From Roseiconus lacunae (lineage in GTDB: Bacteria; Planctomycetota; Planctomycetia; Pirellulales; Pirellulaceae), in assembly GCF_008312935.1 (NCBI RefSeq), contig NZ_VSZO01000053.1, positions 124,001 to 188,000 on the forward strand: 64,000 nt of DNA, read 5' to 3'. The first letter of the stretch is position 1; each line of letters opens with the position of its first letter. The notes under the pieces are model-generated. The model was not told the DNA's origin. It saw only the letters and a list, made by a program, of their open reading frames with translations, and did no database searches. Below are positions 53,447-61,894 of the stretch, piece after piece. The position numbers and the translations under genes were made by a program.

Positions 53447-53622
53447 TCGCCGAGGCTTTCGGCCGTTGAACGCCTTGTTGAATTAATCAGCCGCAACGCG
53501 ATAGCGTGCGGTTCCTGCGCACAAACTCAGGCCGTAGCGGAAGCCGCCGAGGCTTTCGGCCTTTCGTGGCCGCCTACCGAAACGCTTCGTGAGTTCCGGT
53601 TCGCCAATCGACCTGATATTAA
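53447..53622. repeat. Family 2 repeats between convergent genes
   Basis: CGCCGAGGCTTTCGGCCGTT at 53449 is a short arm. A complete unit follows at about 53533-53600: GTAGCGGAAGCCGCCGAGGC at the left and ACCGAAACGCTTCGTGAGTT at the right. It matches the arms at 37088 and 37197. Confidence 0.7.
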
Positions 53623-54573
53623 TCATCGTTTCGGGGCGAGTGCGACCTTGGGTGATTCGATCTCCGCCGTGGGAATCATGTCTGCGTCCAAGTCACCGAG
53701 GGCGAACTGGATCCCGTCGAGCATGTGTTTGACGATCACCGGACTGGCAAAGGTGTCTTCACGATGGCCAAAGTTCGTGTAGAACACACGACCTTCGCCA
53801 GCTTTGCGAACCCAGGAAACGGGGACTTCGCGAGGCCCGTCGTCGATCCGGCTCGAGACGGCATCCTGTGTCATGTCTAAACTGACCAGAATCCGCAGCA
53901 CGTTCGGGCCCACATATGACTCGGGCTTGTATTGGTAGATCTCGTCGGAATGCCAAAAGCCCTTGCCGTCGAATGCGGCGTTGAGCACGTGCTCGGGATC
54001 ATCCAACTTGAACGCCCATTTCCCACCAGCGCCCCAGGGGTGTCCGGCAAACGTGCCGCCGATCAGTGCTAAGCAGTCCGGGTGGCGATTGAAATTATCG
54101 CTCGCCGCGTGAAAACCGATCAGTCCCTTGCCCGCTAAGACGAAATCCATGAACGCATCTCGGGCAGCCCCCGTCGGGAACTGCATCTTGGTCGTGTTGT
54201 TCAGTAGGATCGCATCGTATTTGGCAAGGTTTTCTTCGGAGAACACGTCGTACGTGTCCGCAAAGTCCGCCTCAAACGCACCGGTCTTGTCCGCCATTTC
54301 CCGCACCGATTCATTTGCATGTGGGATCGACGTGTGGATAAAGCCGTCACAACGGTAAAACACCAGCACGCGTCGAGCTTGTTTTGGGGCCACCACGGGG
54401 GCTGGGATGGCGTCTCGGATCGCGTTCTTCTGGGCCTCCGAAAGCGGTTTGAAACGCTGTGCTTTTTTGGTTTCCCAGGAATCGTTCTGGGCGAACGACG
54501 CGTCGGGAATCAACGCAGAAATCGCAAGGGATGCGAATAACGCAAGAACAAACCGTGAGCGACCGAGGGTCAT
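53623..54573 (-). CDS. ThuA-like secreted protein
   Basis: About 316 residues from ATG 54573 (MTLGRSRFVLALFASLAIS), which gives a signal peptide ending near PDASFA; the open extension of 66 codons is rejected. ThuA/trehalose utilisation-like features follow: RRVLVFYRCDGFIHTSIP, DAILLNNTTKMQFPTGAARD, KGLIGFHAASDNFNRHPD, IGGTFAGHPWGAGGKW, and FWHSDEIYQYKPES. In planctomycetes such proteins occur with secreted carbohydrate-active genes. The fold is glutamine-amidotransferase-like. The substrate is unknown. The gene is convergent with the DUF1501 gene, with family 2 repeats between. Confidence 0.85.
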   Translation of the reverse strand: MTLGRSRFVLALFASLAISALIPDASFAQNDSWETKKAQRFKPLSEAQKNAIRDAIPAPVVAPKQARRVLVFYRCDGFIHTSIPHANESVREMADKTGAFEADFADTYDVFSEENLAKYDAILLNNTTKMQFPTGAARDAFMDFVLAGKGLIGFHAASDNFNRHPDCLALIGGTFAGHPWGAGGKWAFKLDDPEHVLNAAFDGKGFWHSDEIYQYKPESYVGPNVLRILVSLDMTQDAVSSRIDDGPREVPVSWVRKAGEGRVFYTNFGHREDTFASPVIVKHMLDGIQFALGDLDADMIPTAEIESPKVALAPKR

Positions 54574-54816
54574 TGCAAAACCTGGCGGGAGAGGGAAAGG
54601 TGGGCGAATGTTTGGTGGGGTTAGTCGGAACCGAACCCGGCTGGCATTGGTATTGGCTCGACACCAAACCAGTAACGCAAGCGTGCGGACTGCCAATGGG
54701 CGGGCTGAAGGGGGTGTGCTGAGCGGCCATCGATAGCTCGATTCCAAACTCAAACGGCGGGCATCGCCCATTCTAGTCTCCTTTACAGATCAGACGCAAA
54801 AGTTCACGCTCATAAA

Positions 54817-55749
54817 ATGCCTAGGAATTTGCCTGATTCGGAATCAAACCACTACCAATTGCTCGACTTTGGCGATGGGCGAAAGTTGGAACGCTTTGGG
54901 ATGCGCGTTTTAGACCGACCTTCACCTGCCGCGGAAGGGTTGCGGCGCGCCGATCGATCGCTTTGGCGGGACGCTGATTCCGTGTTCGATAAATCTGCCA
55001 AGCGGTGGCATCATCGCCGAGCCTGGGACGCCGCGTTCCGACTGGATTGCGACGGCTTTGTCATGCCGATCAGTCCTACGCCGTTTGGGCATGTCGGCGT
55101 GTTCCCGGAACAATCGCCCAACTGGGCCTGGCTGAGGCAAAACTCGCTATCAAGCATCGACGCGGCCCGAACGCCCGGGAGTGACTCGAATTCTGATCCG
55201 TATCCACAAGGCTTGAACCTGTTTGCCTACACCGGTGCAAGTACGATTGCGATGGCGGTCAGCGGATTAGCCGTCGCCCATGTCGACGCCGCCAAGCCGA
55301 ATGTTGCTTCCGCCAAGATCGCCGCAGAAGCAAATCAATTGAATAACCATCCGATACGCTACCTGGTCGACGACGCTGCAAAGTTTGTCGCCCGCGAAGT
55401 TCGTCGGGGGCGACGTTACCAAACGATTGTGATGGACCCACCCGCCTACGGGCACTCGCCGCGCGGAAAAACTTGGCGGCTGGAACGAGACCTCTGGCCA
55501 TTGCTCGATCATTCCATCGAATTGCTCGATCGATGCGCATTTCGATTGTTGATCACTGGCCATTCACCTCAGGTCGATGCCGGTGACGTTGTCGATTACT
55601 TGCGGTCAAATTTGCCATCACAAGTTGGGGTCGGACGCGGTAAACTTGCACGGGCGATTCAGTTCGACCGGCTGACGATTGCGACACCCGGAGGGCGGCG
55701 ACTCGACTTCGGTTTTTTTGTTCGTTTGGCGATCGATCAAGATCGTTGA
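54817..55749 (+). CDS. RlmI-like SAM-dependent methyltransferase
   Basis: A 310-residue protein resembling the catalytic half of RlmI/RlmK rRNA methyltransferases. The SAM site is GLNLFAYTGAST (132-143), followed by VAHVDAAKPNVASAKIAA. The catalytic motif IV is IVMDPPAYGHSPRGKTW (204-220). The N-terminal PUA-like region is absent or short. The segment RLLITGHSPQVDAG occupies the place where RlmI has its catalytic Cys pair (SCS); no Cys is present there. So the protein may methylate a base nitrogen, as in RlmK/RlmL, or some other substrate, rather than make 5-methylcytosine. It begins a plus-strand group with larE and the kinase gene. Confidence 0.75.
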   Translation: MPRNLPDSESNHYQLLDFGDGRKLERFGMRVLDRPSPAAEGLRRADRSLWRDADSVFDKSAKRWHHRRAWDAAFRLDCDGFVMPISPTPFGHVGVFPEQSPNWAWLRQNSLSSIDAARTPGSDSNSDPYPQGLNLFAYTGASTIAMAVSGLAVAHVDAAKPNVASAKIAAEANQLNNHPIRYLVDDAAKFVAREVRRGRRYQTIVMDPPAYGHSPRGKTWRLERDLWPLLDHSIELLDRCAFRLLITGHSPQVDAGDVVDYLRSNLPSQVGVGRGKLARAIQFDRLTIATPGGRRLDFGFFVRLAIDQDR

Positions 55750-55804
55750 CCTAAGAACGGCAAATGAATCCGTATCCACTTATTAACCGAGGACACCGAA
55801 TTTG

Positions 55805-56740
55805 ATGATCGGCAAGCTCCCCCAGACGAGCGACCAATTGCAGCGACTGGTCGATTGGTTTGCGAACCTGGACGTTGTCGTGGCGTTTTCCGGGGGGGTG
55901 GATAGCAGCGTCGTCTTGGCGGCGGCTTTGCGGAACTCATCTGCTTCGGTCACCGCGGTCACGGCGGTTTCGCCCAGCGTCGCCCAGTGGCAAGTCGAAA
56001 TCGCCAAACGGGTTGCCGAGGAGCTCGGTGTTCCCCATCGCTTGATCCCAACCGGGGAGACGGATCTGCCCGCCTACCAAGCCAACGACCGTGACCGATG
56101 CTTTCATTGCAAGTCAACGCTTTACGCGACCGTCTTTGACCGGATCGAAGCGGAGAAAAAAAACGCGGTTCAATCCGCCAACGCGACGGATTCGGCGACA
56201 AAACGCAATTGGCTCATCGTGTCGGGGACCAACGCCGATGACTTGGGTGATTACCGGCCCGGGATCGCCGCCGGCGACGCCGCTGGGATCCGTAAACCCC
56301 TAGCTGAATTGCAGTTCGGAAAATCGCAAGTGCGTCAATTGGCAAAGGAATTGGGACTTTCCAATGCTGACCTACCCGCGTCACCCTGTTTGGCCAGTAG
56401 AATTGCGTACGGTGTCGAAGTGACGGTGGACCGCTTAAAACGCGTTGAGTCGGCAGAAACCCTGCTCCATCAGCATGGCTTTACCATCTGTCGTGTTCGA
56501 TTGCACGAAGGCGAACTAGCCAGGATCGAAGTACCGGCGGATGCAATACACCGATTTTGCGAACCAAGGTTGTGGGGCTCCATTACGAAACAGTTCAGAG
56601 AATTCGGATTCCAATACGTGACGTTGGATCTGGAAGGTTTCCAAAGCGGAAGCCTGAATCGCCCCCTGGTTTCGATCGGGGACAGCGATCGTTCACCACA
56701 GCGACATCAAGTCAAAGGGATTGAACCGTCGCTACGGTAA
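55805..56740 (+). CDS. larE: ATP-dependent sacrificial sulfur transferase LarE
   Basis: A 311-residue protein from ATG 55805; a TTG precedes it by one codon. LarE adds sulfur to the pyridinium precursor of the nickel-pincer cofactor. The PP-loop is SGGVDSS (29-35). Two Cys lie in RDRCFHCKSTLY (99 and 102) and one in SPCLASR (195), where Lactobacillus LarE has its single sacrificial Cys. With three such Cys, the protein could belong to the iron-sulfur-containing LarE type rather than the sacrificial one; this is inference. GTNADDLGDYRPG also matches the family. No larB or larC is nearby. The kinase gene starts 40 bases after its stop. Confidence 0.85.
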   Translation: MIGKLPQTSDQLQRLVDWFANLDVVVAFSGGVDSSVVLAAALRNSSASVTAVTAVSPSVAQWQVEIAKRVAEELGVPHRLIPTGETDLPAYQANDRDRCFHCKSTLYATVFDRIEAEKKNAVQSANATDSATKRNWLIVSGTNADDLGDYRPGIAAGDAAGIRKPLAELQFGKSQVRQLAKELGLSNADLPASPCLASRIAYGVEVTVDRLKRVESAETLLHQHGFTICRVRLHEGELARIEVPADAIHRFCEPRLWGSITKQFREFGFQYVTLDLEGFQSGSLNRPLVSIGDSDRSPQRHQVKGIEPSLR

Positions 56741-56780
56741 AGATATTCATTTCATTTGCGAAAGACGCTGCCAAACCAGC

Positions 56781-58334
56781 ATGAATGAATCAGAGTCGTC
56801 ATCGAACCAATCTGGGGAAACGCCAACGATGGCGTTGCCGACGTCGATAGGCGGAAGTTTGGTCGGTTCGCACTTGGCCACCTACTTGATCCTTAGTCGT
56901 CTCGGACGTGGCGGGATGGCCGAAGTCTACGCCGCACGCGATTTGAATCTCGATCGCGACGTCGCCGTCAAAGTTCTCCGTCCGGAGCTCTCCAAAGATC
57001 GCGACTACATCGCGCGCTTTCGCCGCGAGGCAAAGGCGGCCGCCAAACTCAATCACACCAACATTGTTCAAATCTACGACGTCGGTGAAATCGACTCGCG
57101 GCACTACATCGCTCAAGAACTCGTTCAAGGCCAGAATCTGAAAGAGTACTTGGTTCGCCACGGTCCGCTCACTCCCGAGCAAGCGATCGAAGTGCTCTAC
57201 GGAGTCGCCTCGGCACTCGACGCCGCGGCGATCGAAGGCATCACGCATCGCGACATCAAGCCCGAGAATGTGATGTGGTCAAAAAGTGGTGCCGTCAAGG
57301 TCGCTGATTTCGGGTTGGCACGCCTTGGAAATGACAACGACGGCAGTCGCGCCGACCTGACGCAAGCTGGTTTGACGATGGGGACGCCACGGTACATGAG
57401 TCCCGAGCAGGTCCAAGGTCGGCCAGTCGACCCGCGCAGCGATTTGTACTCGCTCGGCGTGATGATGTATCACCTGCTCGCCGGTTCTCCGCCGTTTGAT
57501 GCCGATGATCCGCTCGCGCTAGCGTTTGCCCATGTCAACGAAACTCCCAAACCGATCGATCGCGTCCGTGGCGACAAGGATGTTCCCGAATGGTTGATCG
57601 CGATCATCTTAAAACTGCTTCGCAAAGATCCTGCCGACCGCTTTCAATCAGCCGCCGAACTTCTCGAAGCGATCTCCGGTGATGATGTCGATCGCCCCGG
57701 TCATGCCCGACGCTTAATTGGCGCCGCGAATGCCACCGCGCGGCTGCAGCGGGTCGCCGACGAACAACGACGGCAATCGCAACAAGCACGCCGTAAAATG
57801 ATCGCAATTGCCGCGATGCCGCTCGTCTTCTGTGGACTCGGTGTCCTCGTCGCATCACAAATTCGCCAACCAGGTTTGTCCGAATACTTGGCGCCCGATG
57901 GTGTCACCCAGTTGGACACCGTCGAAGAACAGTTTCTCGAAGCGGTTTCAAAAGATAAGGTCGCGTATTGGGAAGCGATCGCAAAATTCTTCCCCCCAAG
58001 CGAAAGCTCGATTAATCGGGCCTACTCGGCAAAGGCGCAACTGCAACTTGCCCGTTGGTATGTCGAGCATGACCAGTTGCGAACGGCTGACCAAGTACTC
58101 GGCCAATTGACCAGCGATCCCAACGTCGACCGGAAATATCAATTGATCGCGTGGGCCCGTCGCGTCCTGGTGGCGAACCAAATGCCGGACGCCAAATTAC
58201 TCGACGAAGCGAAGTTGCAATTCGAATCGCTTTATGCCGAATTGATGGCCAGTAATTCCGACGCAATAGAAATGGTCGATCGACTTTTTAGCTATCGCGA
58301 ACAAGCGATTCTGGGAATGAGCCGGGATACATAA
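56781..58334 (+). CDS. Membrane-anchored Ser/Thr protein kinase
   Basis: About 517 residues from ATG 56781; the frame is open 20 codons further, overlapping larE. The kinase domain (about 33-300) has the Gly-rich loop LGRGGMAEVY (41-50), catalytic Lys64 (VAVKVL), HRDIKPENV (156-164), DFGLARLG (176-183) and MSPEQVQG. All main catalytic residues are present. One membrane helix (MIAIAAMPLVFCGLGVLVAS, about 340-359) follows, and the last 155 residues form a TPR-like outer domain (INRAYSAKAQLQLARWYVE) that could sense a signal. It is of the PknB-type. A terminator lies 49 bases after the stop. Confidence 0.92.
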   Translation: MNESESSSNQSGETPTMALPTSIGGSLVGSHLATYLILSRLGRGGMAEVYAARDLNLDRDVAVKVLRPELSKDRDYIARFRREAKAAAKLNHTNIVQIYDVGEIDSRHYIAQELVQGQNLKEYLVRHGPLTPEQAIEVLYGVASALDAAAIEGITHRDIKPENVMWSKSGAVKVADFGLARLGNDNDGSRADLTQAGLTMGTPRYMSPEQVQGRPVDPRSDLYSLGVMMYHLLAGSPPFDADDPLALAFAHVNETPKPIDRVRGDKDVPEWLIAIILKLLRKDPADRFQSAAELLEAISGDDVDRPGHARRLIGAANATARLQRVADEQRRQSQQARRKMIAIAAMPLVFCGLGVLVASQIRQPGLSEYLAPDGVTQLDTVEEQFLEAVSKDKVAYWEAIAKFFPPSESSINRAYSAKAQLQLARWYVEHDQLRTADQVLGQLTSDPNVDRKYQLIAWARRVLVANQMPDAKLLDEAKLQFESLYAELMASNSDAIEMVDRLFSYREQAILGMSRDT

Positions 58335-58382
58335 CGACGTCGATCTGGCGTACATTGGTGCTCCCTGCCACGCCTGATAATC

Positions 58383-58430
58383 AACGCATCATCGGCGGGG
58401 AACCTTCCGCCTTCTGAAGTTGCGTTTTTT
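58383..58430 (+). terminator. Terminator-like structure after the kinase gene
   Basis: AACGCA (58383-58388) pairs with TGCGTT (58421-58426), enclosing a GGCGG/CCGCC stem (58394-58411), and ends in a run of six T (58425-58430). Confidence 0.6.
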
Positions 58431-58477
58431 GGTTGTGCGACAAGCGACGAAGCAAATGGGTTTCGCTTGTCACAACC
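58431..58477. repeat. Near-perfect 15-bp inverted repeat
   Basis: GGTTGTGCGACAAGCGA (58431-58447) is mirrored by TCGCTTGTCACAACC (58463-58477) with a two-base bulge and a 15-base loop. It lies 83 bases before the nitrilase start and could be an operator or an RNA structure. Confidence 0.6.
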
Positions 58478-58559
58478 ACATGCATTCACTTTCCCGCAAG
58501 CGTGACGGAGAAGGGAAACGCGATTACGTTCGACTGCTCACTCCCACCATTGCGACGTC

Positions 58560-59522
58560 ATGAATCCGATCAAAGCGGCCGCCGTTCAGTTCAATCATCG
58601 TCCCGGCGACAAAGACTACAACCTCGGACGCGTTCGGCACTTCGTTCAAGAAGCTCGTCAACAAAATGTTCATTTGATTACATTTCCAGAGATGTGTCTG
58701 ACCGGATATTGGCATGTTCGCAACCTGTCCGAAGGGGAATGCCGAGTGCTTGCCGAACCGATCGAAGGGGGCACATCGACGACGGCACTGAAGAAAATGG
58801 CCGTTGAATTTGACATGACGATCGGGGCCGGCTTGATCGAACTCGCCGACGACGGTCGGATGTTCAATAGTTATGTCGTTGCGATGCCCGACGGTGAAGT
58901 CGCCGTACATCGAAAACTGCACTGCTTCATCAGCGAGCATTTATCATCGGGAACCGAATTCACAGTTTTCGATATTCCTCAAGGTGCTCGCGTCGGCGTG
59001 CTGATCTGCTACGACAATAACATCGTTGAAAATGCTCGGATCAATGCACTGATGGGCGCGGAGATTTTGCTCTCCCCGCATCAAACCGGCGGATGCGACT
59101 CGCCCAGCCCACACTGTATGGGAGTCATCGATACAGAATTGTGGGAGAACCGGCACGCCGATCCCGATGCGATCGAGGCTGAATTTCAAGGCCCCAAGGG
59201 CCGCCAGTGGTTGCACCGCTGGTTGCCGGCACGGGCTCATGACAATGGGTTGTTTCTCTTGTTCAGTAACGGCGTCGGAATCGATGATGATGAGGTCCGC
59301 ACCGGCAATGCGATGATTCTCGGCCCATACGGCGAAACGTTGGCTGAAACATGGAAAGCCGACGACATGATGGTCGTTGCCGATCTGGATCCCACGCTTC
59401 AACCGACCAGCACTGGTCGTCGTTGGCTCAAGTCAAGACGACCAGACTTATATCGCCCATTGACCATCGCAACGGGGCACGAAGAAGACACACGCACCAT
59501 TCGCTTCCGCAAAGAAAACTGA
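58560..59522 (+). CDS. Nitrilase-family carbon-nitrogen hydrolase
   Basis: A 320-residue CN-hydrolase. The catalytic triad is visible as Glu44 (TFPEMCLTGY), Lys119 (HRKLHCF) and Cys150 (VGVLICYDNNIVE). The substrate-region HQTGGCDSPSPHCMGVIDTE is particular to this protein, and the C-terminus (RRWLKSRRPDLYRPLT) is standard for the family. It may act on a nitrile, an aliphatic amide or a carbamoyl compound in the cytoplasm. The substrate class cannot be settled by sight. ATG 58560 directly begins the first strand. The palindrome upstream at 58431 might regulate it. Confidence 0.9.
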   Translation: MNPIKAAAVQFNHRPGDKDYNLGRVRHFVQEARQQNVHLITFPEMCLTGYWHVRNLSEGECRVLAEPIEGGTSTTALKKMAVEFDMTIGAGLIELADDGRMFNSYVVAMPDGEVAVHRKLHCFISEHLSSGTEFTVFDIPQGARVGVLICYDNNIVENARINALMGAEILLSPHQTGGCDSPSPHCMGVIDTELWENRHADPDAIEAEFQGPKGRQWLHRWLPARAHDNGLFLLFSNGVGIDDDEVRTGNAMILGPYGETLAETWKADDMMVVADLDPTLQPTSTGRRWLKSRRPDLYRPLTIATGHEEDTRTIRFRKEN

Positions 59523-59611
59523 GCGATCCCAGTGTAGCCATTGGTATCGATTCACCGACCGGCGGCGGTCAGTGACGTTTCCAAACGCCAGTTAAGAGTC
59601 CTGACCCCTTT

Positions 59612-60187
59612 TTAGGTCCAGCCGAAGAAACGCTCTTGCGCTTTCTTGGATTTGACCTCTGTGCCGTCGTCCAGTTCGACCATTCGATGACTGTACTTTC
59701 CACCCATGTTCGATCCGTCGGCGTAGAATGAGTCATAGGTCGCGTAGAGACTGCCTTTGTAACCGAGGACACAGCTCGCCTTTAAGCCTCGGCTAAATAG
59801 TTCACGTGCCATTAGCTTGGCGAACGATGGATTCCCCAAGGCGCTGTAGCAAACGTCACAAGCGATCGTGCCCAAATATCGCTTCTTAAGCCCTTTGGCA
59901 ATCATCATGTCGACCACTTCGGTGTAGCTTCTGTCTGCACCTCCGGTTCCGTGATCGGCCGCAATTTCTGGGTCCCCGATGTCGCCATGTCCGGCGATAT
60001 GTATCCGCGTTCCAAAGCCACATCCCAATGCGGCCAGGGGCGTCCCCGGGCTATCCAAATAAACCATCGTCCACGTTCGTTTGTGGTGGCTCGCGCCTTT
60101 TTGAGCGTTGTTCTGCTCGTATTCCGTCTTGAAGTTTCCGGCTTGGTTTTCGTTCCAGGGAATGAACGCAACACGATTTTGTGCCAT
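59612..60187 (-). CDS. Caspase-fold-like protein (putative cysteine peptidase)
   Basis: A 191-residue protein. A His in RIHIAGHGDIGDP (His67) and a Cys in GTIACDVCYSALGNP (Cys113) are spaced like the catalytic pair of caspase-fold peptidases (C14/C80/CHAT-type), with beta strands before each. Residues around Cys110-113 form an AC...C pair. I see no signal peptide or fused domain, which is rare for the fold. It could be a free-standing protease, an effector or a fragment of a larger system; nearby genes do not help. The ATG at 60187 is preceded by an in-frame TAG, so the start is well bounded. Family assignment is by motif only. Confidence 0.6.
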   Translation of the reverse strand: MAQNRVAFIPWNENQAGNFKTEYEQNNAQKGASHHKRTWTMVYLDSPGTPLAALGCGFGTRIHIAGHGDIGDPEIAADHGTGGADRSYTEVVDMMIAKGLKKRYLGTIACDVCYSALGNPSFAKLMARELFSRGLKASCVLGYKGSLYATYDSFYADGSNMGGKYSHRMVELDDGTEVKSKKAQERFFGWT

Positions 60188-60834
60188 CAGCTAGTTCCAC
60201 AGTGAAAGGGAGGTTTCGACAGAGTTCGACGAATGTTCCGAAGTACTTTTTGGGTAGGTCATCACCGCGAAGTGCTTGGGGAAATTGACTTTCACGTCGA
60301 TCGTCGGCGATCAGTGATTCGGAGACCTGACGCGGATACGAATCAAGTGACGACGAAGGCAAATTCCATCAGTGCGACTCGACGCATCGGCCGTCACACT
60401 TCGATCGTTTCTTGACGTTGAATGCCGCATCAACGAATACCCCGCACGGGTCACTCACCAAATTTTTTGGGAGTTGGCAAAATGACATCGGTTTGGGGGG
60501 GGCAATAACTGAGACGAACGCCCATCGCCAACTCGATGACATCCGGATTCTGGATTGCAACGAAGGACAACCTGTCTCGAACATTTGATGTGACGTCGGA
60601 GGGTCAACGCTGAAACCTAGGATGGAAACCTTCAGCTGGTCGAGATTCGCCTAGAAAAAAACGCCGATTCCTCGCGACAAAACTGTGCGACGGCTTCGTG
60701 CGGTCTATCAGACCCTTCGCCATCGGTCCGATCGCGATCGAATCCATTTCCAGTTTCCTTACGTCGTACGGTATCAAGGATGACGACGTGTCGGGCGGAA
60801 CGCCTCGACTACCCTCGTTACTGAAAACCAGGTT
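60188..60834. other. Intergenic region without a clear gene
   Basis: A 647-base gap between the caspase-like gene and the ZIP-like gene. Open frames on both strands are short and not convincing. It has a G-rich run near 60496 (GGGGGG). It may contain remnants of a partner gene for the caspase-like protein; I see no direct evidence of that. Confidence 0.4.
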
Positions 60835-61551
60835 TCAGCCCTCGAGCATTTTGCCGATCAATCCCAGAAGAAAACCAAGGACGGCGCCCAAGGGGGGGAG
60901 ACTGCTGTTTTTCAACCTTGCTTGCGGGGCGATGTCTTCGAAAACCAAGTACAGAATGCCTGAGGCCGCAAACACTTGCATCCAGCCGAGGACGCGAGGT
61001 TGTTCGGCAAAGAAAAAGTATCCAATCGCTCCCATCAACGGACCCAGCATTGCCGCAGCGGTAAACCAGAAAAGGATCTTTCCCCGCATCAAACCGCCAC
61101 TGAGAAGTTCGCGGTAAGAGTTAAATCCTTCGGGGAGATTCTGGAGGGCAATGATCGCCGCCAAGAGCAAGGCCCCTGATTCGCCCGTCGCAATGACGGC
61201 CCCGAGCGCGATTACTTCCGGGATAAAATCCGTCAACATTGCGACGAGCTGCGATGAGGATGACTCGCTGCGATCGAGCCAAACTTGCAGGCCCCAAAAA
61301 ACGAGACCACCGGACGCAAATGCGATGGTCGATTCCCAAGTCGCGATTGTCTTGATGCCTTCGGGAACCAATACCAAGGCGACCGCCGAAATGAGTGCAC
61401 CGCCGCCGAAAGCAATCACCGTGTGACGCAGTTCTTCTTCTAACCATTGAGGTCGGATCGATTCCACCGATGCGATCCAACCGCCAACCGGAATCGCACC
61501 TCCGGCGATGGCGGTCAGTAGTATCAACTGCACGATGGGTTCAGAAAGCAT
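60835..61551 (-). CDS. ZIP-family-like metal transporter
   Basis: A 238-residue inner membrane protein with about seven helices. Landmarks: HTVIAFGGGALISAVALVLVPEG (43-65), typical of ZIP helix 2; MLTDFIPEVIALGAVIA in the helix 4 position; and LQNLPEGFNSYREL (136-149) in helix 5. The classic His residues of the ZIP metal site (HNxPEG, HxxxDG) are replaced by Gln and Asp/Glu, so the metal preference is uncertain and transport of Zn is not assured. ATG 61551 is used. It stands alone on the minus strand between flgL and the caspase-like gene. Confidence 0.75.
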   Translation of the reverse strand: MLSEPIVQLILLTAIAGGAIPVGGWIASVESIRPQWLEEELRHTVIAFGGGALISAVALVLVPEGIKTIATWESTIAFASGGLVFWGLQVWLDRSESSSSQLVAMLTDFIPEVIALGAVIATGESGALLLAAIIALQNLPEGFNSYRELLSGGLMRGKILFWFTAAAMLGPLMGAIGYFFFAEQPRVLGWMQVFAASGILYLVFEDIAPQARLKNSSLPPLGAVLGFLLGLIGKMLEG

Positions 61552-61894
61552 CGACGGTCGTAGGCTGAAAAGTCATTAGCGAAATCTTTGGTTCGAACGA
61601 GCAAGCGTCGGTCGTACGTCATCTTAGTCATTCGAAAAGCTAGGGCGTCGTCGAGCGATGAATCATCATCAGAATTTAGGATTAGCCGAATGACGTTTGC
61701 CACGGTTGCGAAGCAATAGCCGGGTGAACACTCGTCGGCCAACATGCCGAACCCCACATTGAAGCTAAATGGAGTGAAGCTAGGCGAAGCCGTGGGGGCA
61801 TAAGGCGACAGTCCGTGGATGCAACTGTGCGTCAACGCGTCTGCCTACGGAAGCACATCAACTAACTCGCTACTTCTTCACCTTGCGAGAACTA
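61552..61894. other. Intergenic region with a family 1 repeat
   Basis: A 343-base gap. It contains the repeat at 61681-61742. A short minus-strand open frame across it is not convincing. Confidence 0.45.
61681..61742 (+). repeat. Dispersed imperfect palindrome, family 1
   Basis: ATTAGCCGAATGACGTTTGCC, CACGGTTGCGAAGCAATAGCC, then GGGTGAACACTCGTCGGCCAA: the same arms as the 26193 and 26301 units with substitutions. Confidence 0.75.

Noticed and set aside
60051-60584. Short minus-strand frames upstream of the caspase-like gene
   Set aside because: They overlap each other in frames without domain content and an in-frame TAG precedes the caspase-like ATG, so they are not its N-terminus.
61524-61835. 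Short minus-strand frame between flgL and the ZIP-like gene
   Set aside because: It covers a family 1 repeat and lacks any protein pattern.
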